Source: Polytrichum commune
Taxonomy: Eukaryota > Streptophyta > Polytrichopsida > Polytrichales > Polytrichaceae
Length of the DNA stretch: 64,000 bases
Reading direction: 5' to 3'
NCBI GenBank assembly: GCA_950295325.1
Contig: OX485806.1
Location: 23,560,001 to 23,624,000 of the forward strand
Below, in pieces: positions 55,939 to 64,000 of this stretch. Made by a program: the position numbers and the translations under genes. The notes beneath the pieces are model-generated. The model did not search any database. It was not told where the DNA came from and worked only from the letters and a program-made list of their open reading frames with translations. Positions within the stretch are counted from its first letter, which is position 1. Each line of letters opens with the position of its first letter.

Positions 55939-56930
55939 GTAGCGAGTCAAGTTCCAATCCCACCTTACTAGTCCGGAATTCGTATAATCCTACAATTTTA
56001 TCAAGACACTTCCACTATCTTGATATTTTATTTGAATTGCCAACACTAAGTATACATTGTGACAATGCTATGTGTTATAGTGATATGTACTTAAGGTACT
56101 TTCAACTCCACAGGCAATTTTAGCCACTAGTTTGGATGAAGAAATTGCCTCATTTTGGTCAGCAGCTGTCCAGAATCACAAAGGTTGTTATTTCAAGTTT
56201 TAGGATTGGAGTTGAGATGCAGAAGTTTAAGAAATCAAAGTGAATATATATATATAATTTATTAGTTAGTTGATCAAATTGGTCGTCTCTATTGTGTTAA
56301 GTATTAAACCTAGAATTTCAATTCATATATTTTGATCACATAGTCCAATCGATTGAAACAAATGTTGTAACTACAAACCTTGCTATATATCACTCAAGCA
56401 TAGTCTAATCTCTTTGAAATACATGTCTTTTTGGTGTTTGTTCTTGGAGCCACACTTAAGCACACACCACTTGAGTATGGGTATTTGATTAAGATACGTA
56501 ACCTAATTAGACACATCTACTTTAAGCTGCAAAGCAACTGGAATAGAAGGCACATAAGGTATATCATGTTGAAACCAACACCCCAACCAAAACCACAACC
56601 AAAACCATCACCTCCAAATCTTGCACAACAAGTGCACACTGATTTTGAGAATGTTCGTCACCTCAACATCAAGTTTTCACGTTGGTTTTGGGCTATCTAC
56701 AAATAAAACCCTCGATCCTTATTACTTTTGCATACAAAATTCCAATAAGACATATGTTGATGTGTTAGAGTCCTTTGTCAATTGCTAACAAGGACCATTG
56801 AAAACTTCTAAGACCTAATAATAGAATGTATTATCAAAGCTTGAAATGACAGTTTTAGCACCATCCACCTTATTTCCTCCTTAGAAGATGAGATTAGGTG
56901 AAAAGTTGCCTACAAATTTGGAGATGCAAG
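55939..56930. other. Intergenic DNA
   Basis: No gene is supported. A segment near 56400-56520 is similar to 15895-16010 (both contain TGGTGTTTGTTCTT), marking a dispersed repeat whose ends were not found. Confidence 0.4.
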
Positions 56931-57400
56931 CAATGAACGAGGAGAACTAACCGCTCGTTATATGTGAACCGGTTGAGTTTGAGAAACCGCTGGTTGAAGT
57001 TGATGACCACTGTCCGGGGAGAACCGGCAGTTAGTTACCGATGAACCGGTTGAGTTTGAGAAATAATCGGTTGAAGTTCAAGACTTCAGTAGAATTATCG
57101 ATCATTTCAGAGGAATCTATGAAAAAATATACCTCAAATGAATAAAGCAACACTGGAAGAAGATGTCAACATGCAACGGTGCAACCGGCTGGATTTAGAA
57201 TCACTAGCATCTTGACCGACTCTGCCCAAAAACTTCCCGAGCACTGTTGAAGACCGATCATTTTAGAGGAATTAAGTGAACACACCTATTAATAAACATA
57301 TATATATATATATATATATCCTCATTTAAACCGGTTGCACTTGGGAACACACACTAGGATCTCGACTGATTGTGCCCAAAAATGCTCTCAGGCTCTTCTG
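56931..57400 (+). mobile_element. hAT-type MITE (230-bp family), outer copy interrupted by its own family
   Basis: Left end CAATGAACGAGGAGAACTAA and right end (reverse) CAGAAGAGCCTGAGAGCATT. The outer duplication is GATGCAAG/GTTGCAAG (56923-56930 and 57401-57408). The inner copy at 57008-57246 splits it. A (TA)n expansion lies at about 57299-57320. Confidence 0.68.
57008..57246 (+). mobile_element. hAT-type MITE (230-bp family), inner copy (239 bp)
   Basis: Starts CACTGTCCGGGGAGAACCGG and ends TTCCCGAGCACTG. The flanking 8-bp duplication is TTGATGAC/TTGAAGAC (57000-57007 and 57247-57254), with one mismatch. It lies in the same orientation as the outer copy. Confidence 0.82.
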
Positions 57401-57625
57401 GTTGCAAGGCAGGCGGGCATTGAAGGCAAGTCAATAGTTCATCAATAACCCAGTTTCAAGTTGACATATAAAATGTTGCGCTCCTTGAAGAAACAAACTT
57501 ACTTGCGGCTGACACCGATCGAGGTATATATTGGCACTAGAGGACACGGGAATGGAGTTGTATATATATTTTAGCTGGACGACTGGCACTCTCACAATTA
57601 AGCAGGCAGTTGCCGTAGGCAGGCA

Positions 57626-58709
57626 CATCCCAATGTTTTACAGTATCTATCTATCTGTCTGCTGAAGTGTTAAAGAAGGCGGGGTCATTGATGGGGGCGT
57701 TGGGAGTCAGGAGTTTTCTCTCACCTGGGTCAGGCATGCATCAGGCCGATACTCAATTGTTGTGCTTCGCGTGGGTTCCACCCTTTCACTTTCCAAGCCT
57801 ATGGAAGGAGAGTACGAGAAAATGCCATGTTTTATTCCCCCAAAAGATCTTGAAGATCAATCCAGTTCACCTAGGAAATGATTGGAGTGCTTGTGTGATC
57901 TAGTAGATGGATGGGAACAATTCAATTCAATTCAATTCAACAATTGAGCGCTTCCAAAAATTCTCGTGCCAAATGTGCAAAGACTCATCCCAATGTTTTA
58001 CAGGATTTGCCTGATTTCTCACACTCACGTTGTTGTCTGATGGAGTATTAAAGAAGGCTTGGTCATTGGTGGGGGGGTTTGGAGTCATGAGTTTTCTCTC
58101 ACCTGGTGCAAGCAGGCATCGGGCCGATATTCGATTGTTGTGCTTCGCGTGGGTTCGACCCTTTCACTTTCCAAGCCTATGGAAGGAGAGTACAAGAAAA
58201 TGCCATGTTTTATTCCCCCAAAAGATCTTGAAGATCAATCCAGTTCATCTAGGAAATAATTGGAGTGCTTGTGTGATCTAGCAGATGGATGGGAACAATT
58301 CAATTCAACAGTTGAGCACTTCTCGTGCAAAATGTGCAAAGACATATCCCAATGTTTTACAGTATATGCCTGATTTCTCATACTCACGTTGTTGTCCGAT
58401 GAAGTGTTGAAGAAGGTTTGGTCGTTGATGGGGGCGTTTGGAGTCATAATTGTTCTCTCACCTGGTTCAGGAATCAAGCCCAGGCAACAACCGATACTCA
58501 ATTGTTGTGCGTTGTGTGGGTTCGACCCTTTTAGCTTCCCAAGCCTATGAAAGGATAGAACAAGAAAATGCCATGTTTTATTCCTCCAAGAGATCTTCAA
58601 GATCAATCAAATTCACCCAGGACATGATTGGAGTGCTTGTGTAATCCAGTAAATGGGAACAATTCAGTAGTTGAGCACTTCCAAAAATTCTCGTGCCAAA
58701 TGTGCAAAT
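57626..58709. repeat. Three-unit tandem array, 360-bp period
   Basis: Units start at about 57626, 57986 and 58344 with CATCCCAATGTTTTACAG or a close variant. Each includes GGTCATTGATGGGGGCGTT-like, TTGTTGTGCTTCGCGTGGGT-like and AAAATGCCATGTTTTATTCC sequence. Units 1 and 2 are the most alike. Unit 1 carries an expanded (TTCAA) tract near 57920-57942. Frames in the array are shared by the units and show no recognisable protein. Confidence 0.85.
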
Positions 58710-61356
58710 CACAATAGGTTGGTGACCTCGTACTTGGAGTATGTGAGTTGTCCCACATTTCTAACAAATCTACCCCACCTAATATCAATAGTGATTGATG
58801 TTATAATTTGGATGGATACCCATTGTTGATGTTGATTATTGATACCCATACATTCACATTTGTATTGGTCCAACATTGGTTAACACTAGGGTCCAAGACT
58901 CTGAAATTAAGCAATTGTATTGGTCTGGATCAAAGGAGTTTACACTTAGGTCCAAGTCCAAGTAATGACTAAATGAAGCGGTGCTAATGTGGCAAAACCA
59001 TTTCCCTATCAAATCTCAGCAGTCCCCATTAAAGAAATCACGCCTCCTAGTTTGAGAAATCGATCTTCAAGCTTGCAAGGTCCAATCTTGAATCTCAAAG
59101 TAAGGAGCTTTGGAGCCCAAGTACCTTTAAGCCCAAACCCTAATGTAAACCCATCATTAACCAATAATGGCACCCCCATGCGGCCCCTGCATTGGTTTGT
59201 ACCAACTCTCAAGATACATGTCAAAGTCAAATTCTAATCCGTCCATGAGATTGAATTTTTATTGAACACACACCTGCTACAAAGATGGAGTGATAATATG
59301 TAACAATGGTGATAAGGTATGTGTGGAATGTATTTGAATTAGTCCATTTATGTGAGTAGAATACGAACCCATATCAACCAATATTCTCATTTATTTACAT
59401 GTATCCTCCAATTGAAATGTTGCAATTTATACATGGATAGATTTTAGGTTGGACCACTTTTGGCATTTTAGCTCAATACAATAAACATTTTATCTTTAAC
59501 ATCTTCATATGACAACTTGAGGCCCATAAATTTGGGCCTCTTGGATCTTTAAGGTTCAGGCCCTTTTTTACACAAAAGAGGTTGAGAGCTTGAAGAAAGG
59601 AGTCTTCTCATTGGCGGAAATGAGGATCTTACTTATGCTTGTCCACTCAATTTCACTTTACACTTAAGCTTGCAAGCATGAACTTTTTACAAGGCTCACC
59701 CTCAGCTCACAACACTTAGAAATGTATTTGATGGATCCCATGTGGAATCACTAAGACAACTCTCTATCATTTTTGACAATCTCATGGTCAAATTCCCAAG
59801 CTACCTCCATTCGGTAGCTTGGGAATATCAAGAGCGTAAGCTCTTGTTTGGTGGGTCCCAAACCAAATGCAAGGCCTCAACTTGAGCTCTAAGGCACATG
59901 GACATATGTGGTCGCTTTTTTTTTTATTAAACATCTATATTAGAGTGCTACATGGTAAGGCTTGTAGTTAAGAACAAACACCAAGAAGACACATGTTATA
60001 ATGAAATCGGACTATGTGCTCAAATGTAGACATCATTCTATTAAGATTCAATTGTTAACAAAATTTGGAGAGTCTATATGATCGCTCAAAGAGAAAAATA
60101 ATCTTGACTTTGAGCTCTTATAACATCTACATCTCAACTTGGATTGACAATCTTTGTGTTCATTGCAAAGTTGCCAACCAAATGAGAAAATTCATGATCC
60201 GATCCAACGGTCAAAATTGTATATGGAGATGAAGTGTTCACAATATTAAGGCCACACACCTCGGTGTAAAAGGGGCGTAATAAATGCTTTTTGGAAGTTT
60301 GAATATCATCATAATATTTCTTAGCAATCCAAAATGTTCTCTCGCCATTTGTGGGAAGGGCAATGGAGGATGAGCCCATTGATAGGATCTTGATATGGAC
60401 TACTTTAGGCCTAGGGTCATTGGGGCCAACCAATCCCACATACCGCACATTGTTGGTGAGAACACATAGACCTTGCTATTCTTGCTAGTTTTGGTGTGTA
60501 GTAGTATGACATATAGACTATCTTCTAACTTGACAACATAGTAGCAACAAACTTGGATCCGGCATCCGAATATGGGGTAATCGATGGTTGGTTTGCCCCA
60601 ATCAACTTTCTAGTCACAAGATTCAATGTTGAGTTTGATGATGGGAGGATATCCCAAGCATTGACCTAAAGGCCGAGAAAGGTTTTTTTGGCCATGCAAA
60701 CAACTTTGTTCGTCCCAACCAATGTACAACCCTACTTCATAATCTTTTGAATTAGGGCATGTGAACAACTAATTTATTTCTTGAACAATTCTAACAAGTT
60801 CCAAACATGTCATCCATACAGTCATATCTACCATTGGAGGTACAACTTTTCTTTGTTAAATTGTTGAATCTAGATTAATGCATGGAGAGATTATGGAGAG
60901 ATTAATGCATGGAGAGATTATGGAGGTGATTATGGAGAGATTTGGACTTGAGCCTTGAAAGGTTAATTTATATAAGGAACTTGACCCATTTTATTCTTCA
61001 TGACTCTCGATAGAGCCCTCTAGCAAGGATTGAATAAGGCAAATAGTTCTTAAATGGTTACTTCTTTTTACTAACCCATTTCTCCTACAATATGAAACAC
61101 ATGATGAATACACCATGATCAACAAATCAAAATTGAGACCGTCGCCACTTTCCTCATAATTTCCAGAGCTCATGTGAAGATGCTCATGCTCATTAAATGG
61201 TCACATAAGTTCCCCCCTCCCCCTCCCCTCCCCTCCCCTCCCAATCATGTTGGTTAATGAATCTAGAGTAGTTATCATATTTCGAGCACGCATCCAATCT
61301 TTTCAAAACACACATCGTCGTGGTATCCATTCTTGGAGCCACACCAAACTGCCTCG
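58710..61356. other. Intergenic DNA
   Basis: No gene is supported. There are small perfect hairpins at 59792-59826 (14-bp arms ATTCCCAAGCTACC, 7-base loop) and just after it (CAAGAGC/GCTCTTG). A GATTATGGAGAGATTAATG-like short tandem repeat lies near 60885-60935, and a C-rich CCCCTC tract near 61210-61243. Confidence 0.4.
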
Positions 61357-61712
61357 GGCTAGATCACACCTTCATTCGGCTGGGCCCCGCCCTCTCACGC
61401 CTCCTTCACTGCCCAATCTTCTTGTCTGCACTTGCGTGGGAACTATTCCCCGGTGGCAACCAATGTGACAATACCCAATCACTCAAACCATCAAGCTCCT
61501 TGGGCATGTGAAGGAACCTCATCAATCAACTTAAGAACAATGAAAGTGATGTTAACTTGAATATTTGTATTTTTGACCGAGTATTGTCACATTGATCCCA
61601 ACAAGGAAGAGTTCCCACGCAAGTGTGAGCAAGAAGACCGGGCAGTGAAGGAGGCGTGGGAAAGGTGGGGCCCAACCGAATGAAGATGTGATCTAGCCCC
61701 AAGCCACCAAAC
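61357..61712. mobile_element. Inverted-repeat element, uninterrupted copy (about 356 bp)
   Basis: Arms of about 130 bp: left GGGCTAGATCACACCTTCAT, right (reverse) GGGCTAGATCACATCTTCAT. They continue through CTTCACTGCCC and TGTGACAATAC. It is the same family as the interrupted element at 31621-32493. Confidence 0.65.
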
Positions 61713-61721
61713 CACATACAA

Positions 61722-62157
61722 CCTAAACTCCCATAATGTCACACAATCTCTAATATCTTGACACCCTAGGGAACAGATGTTCGTAGTTCAAATCTCACTC
61801 CTTCTTGTCACATTTCTCCCCCTTATACCACGAAATTCGTCATTAATGCAAGCCACCAAAGAAGTCAACCCACACCCTCGCATTGCGCCATGTGTCAACA
61901 TGTGGAGTTGCTTCTTCTTCTTCTTGAATGTCGGTGTATGCGTCCGCCACATCGTCTGGGAAGGCCAAGTGGAGTGGACCACACTAGCGTAGGTGACGGG
62001 AGAATGAATTCAAATTATCCTCACATCTCCTTATTCCATAGTGTCACATGCTACACTAATTCCATAGTATCACGCATCCATGTTAACACTACAAAACTCC
62101 ATAATATCACGTGCACTTTGGTTGCCACGGGTGTGATATTACGGAGGTTAAAGTGTA
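61722..62157. mobile_element. MITE copy with CTAAACTCC-type ends (about 436 bp)
   Basis: Aligns end to end with 17770-18228. Left CCTAAACTCCCATAATGTCA and right (reverse) TTTAACCTCCGTAATATCAC are inverted. It abuts the preceding element with about 10 bases between them. Confidence 0.6.
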
Positions 62158-62219
62158 CCACTCAAATAAAGATGTTGCAATGATAAGAAAAAGTAACCAA
62201 ATAAGGGCTGCCTACTACC

Positions 62220-62846
62220 GTAATGTTATGATTGCTTGGTCGGTTGCTGGTTGAAGCCCCGGTCAGGTCAGGTGAGTTCAATTCAGGTTAGGTCAGGCCA
62301 CTCCGGGCGGGGGCTGGGCTTGCTTTGCTTTGCTTTGCTTCTCCCTCCCTCCCTCCCTCCCTCCCTTTGTGGCAAGTGTGTGGGCGGCCGACATTGTAAC
62401 CTAATAAGTTCACACTGGCCTAACTAACTTAACCTGCATAACTTGGGTACAATCGACTCTCATAATAATTGCGGAATAGCAGTGTAACTTCCACACAGCC
62501 TGAACTTCCGTCCTTCGACCCACACTGACTGAACTAAGTTAAGTTACTGGGAGGATGGAGCTCGCGTTCTGCATGTGTGCTGTATGTGTGATCCAGTTTG
62601 TTTTATAATGCAATCCCCGGCTGGCTGGCTGGCTGGCTGGCTACTTAGTAACGGCCGCCGTCATAACTTCATAACACACTAGTTTTTTTATGAGTGTCGG
62701 GCCTCTCCCTCTCATTTTCAATTCCTCCTCCCTTTCAATTCAATCACTCCTTGGACCTTACTTGTCTGCGGGCGGGTGCAGTGAGTGAAGCAACCTGACC
62801 TGACCTGACCTGACCTGACCTGGTCTGATGAAAACAATAATAATAA

Positions 62847-62877
<31 letters not shown>

Positions 62878-62885
62878 AAGCCTTG
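62220..62885. repeat. Microsatellite-dense segment
   Basis: Contains TTTGC repeats (62316-62340), TCCC repeats (62341-62365), GGCT repeats (62621-62642), CTGAC repeats (62795-62822) with inverted GGTCA repeats at 62261-62295, and AAG repeats (62848-62880). The inverted GGTCA/TGACC tracts about 530 bp apart may be ends of one element. Confidence 0.6.
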
Positions 62886-63439
62886 GAATTTGGCCGCCAG
62901 TTTGGCCGGTGGGGTTACTTTATTACACACAGGTTATGGTGTTCTTAGGAGTGTCGCGCTTAACTAGAGTGGAGGCGCCTATTACCCGATCACTTAAGAG
63001 ATTTTGCGCCAGGTCTGGAGAAGTATAAGGCGGTGCAAAACTTTCCCATGTAGGAGAAGTCAAAAATCGAGAGGACTGCAAAAAGAAAAAGAAAAAGAAA
63101 GAAATTTCCGTGTAGGAGAAGTCGAAAATCAAGAGGACTACAATTTTTTATTTTTTATTTTTTTTAAGTCATTTTATTGCTCGACTGAAATTACCGCAAT
63201 TTTTTGAAGCCGAAAGTTGGTCCAAACGTATTGTCAATGTCCAGAGTCTTCCATAACCGCTCGTTCCTCCTCGCTTTAGCATTCAATACCAGGACATGTG
63301 TCATGGCATTATTGGTTTCGACCTCATCAAAATTCAGTCCCAACCATATGAAAATTCATTCCCAGTCCGATCGAACTTTTGTCCCAACCGTATCGAAATT
63401 TTGGTACCCTATGGATTGTCCATGGGGTCCTAATTGGGA

Positions 63440-63808
63440 ATAGGTGCTTCTACTATAATAGTGTTACTTGCCCTATAACGAGGCCTATCATGCGTTATAC
63501 TAATGATCAACAAGGCCGGTCATTAGTGTAACCACATAACATTTTTCATTTGCATGTTCAATAGTATCATCATGTAACGCCATCATAATAATAATAATAA
63601 CAATAATATTGTCTCACACACTGGTCTAATGTGCTACATTGAATGTCGTAATGTAAATAACTTGTGTGCTTCAAACACTTACTTATATTGAGAAATAATG
63701 GCATGTTGACAATTAGCAGATATGATTGACACTACTAGACTTCTAGACATCTAGTTTAGGCCCTCTGCAAATAGTGTATGTGACACTAAATACCATAAAT
63801 AGTGTAGT
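63440..63808. mobile_element. CTACACC-ended element, right-hand copy (partial)
   Basis: The right end GACACTAAATACCATAAATA followed by GTGTAG matches the family terminus. Interior blocks TTACTTGCCCTATAACGAGG and ACATCTAGTTTAGGCCCTCT follow copies A and B. The left terminus is not intact. Confidence 0.55.
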
Positions 63809-64000
63809 ACTCATATTGGAAGCCCATTTGTTGATCCCCAACATTACTCTCAGAGGTGTCAATTTTTTTTAATGAATTACGTGATGGTTTGTAAAACCTT
63901 TGAAGAAGTATATATTGTTAGAAATAATTTTGGTCTATGATTAGAATCATCGTATACTATATTTGACACAACCTAAGGTAAGTGGGTCTTGAACAAACAC

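Noticed and set aside
57626-58709. CRISPR array or 5S rRNA cluster
   Set aside because: The 360-bp directly repeated units without a short repeat/spacer pattern exclude CRISPR. No 5S rRNA sequence was recognised in the unit.

Overview
The window is nuclear DNA of a plant. The genes have GT-AG introns. One encodes a plant-type receptor-like kinase (Pelle/RLK fold with HRDIK, DFG and SYGYMDP motifs). The first gene has a telo-box upstream, a degenerate CCCTAAA (plant telomere type) tract is present, and the repeats look like plant MITEs (hAT, PIF/Harbinger, CACTA, Mutator-like). The low gene density and short introns would fit a bryophyte, lycophyte or other seed-free plant, but the clade cannot be fixed from the sequence alone.

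Only three genes are well supported. (1) 3526-6608, plus strand: an eight-exon gene for a 269-residue AIMP1/Arc1p-like tRNA-binding protein (EMAP II-type OB fold). (2) 8570-12317, minus strand: a two-exon receptor kinase whose ectodomain combines a ricin-B-like (QxW) lectin domain with a DUF642/jelly-roll-like domain. Its single intron holds a tandem duplication and a 678-bp hAT-type MITE. (3) 21318-23902, minus strand: a low-complexity Tyr/Gln/His/Gly/Lys-rich protein of about 716 residues. It has several internal duplications and a Cys-rich tail ending in a CaaX box (CTIL), which suggests a lipid-anchored scaffold. A single-exon ORF of unknown function lies at 51376-51834 next to a tRNA-derived, SINE-like sequence and a probable LTR end. 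No operon-like or pathway relation between the genes is visible.

The rest, about 85-90%, is a layered transposon landscape. Several element boundaries can be read to the base from target-site duplications. There are hAT-type MITEs with 8-bp TSDs, including two near-identical copies at 10.0 and 15.0 kb, a 230-bp family at 37.3, 41.2, 43.8, 49.2 and 57.0 kb, and one at 47.9 kb. PIF/Harbinger-type MITEs have TTA/TAA TSDs (0.4, 28.3, 31.6, 46.3, 49.3 kb). There are also CACTA-type foldbacks, a Mutator-like pair, a solo LTR and a CTACACC-ended family. Nesting is deep: at 49.2-50.1 kb a CACTA MITE sits in a Harbinger MITE that sits in a hAT MITE. At 46.2-48.9 kb one host element holds a Harbinger element containing a solo LTR, plus a hAT element containing a CACTA-like foldback. 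At 56.9-57.4 kb a hAT MITE sits inside another member of its own family. A three-unit 360-bp tandem array lies at 57.6-58.7 kb. No rRNA genes, CRISPR arrays, organellar genes or intact transposase genes were recognised.
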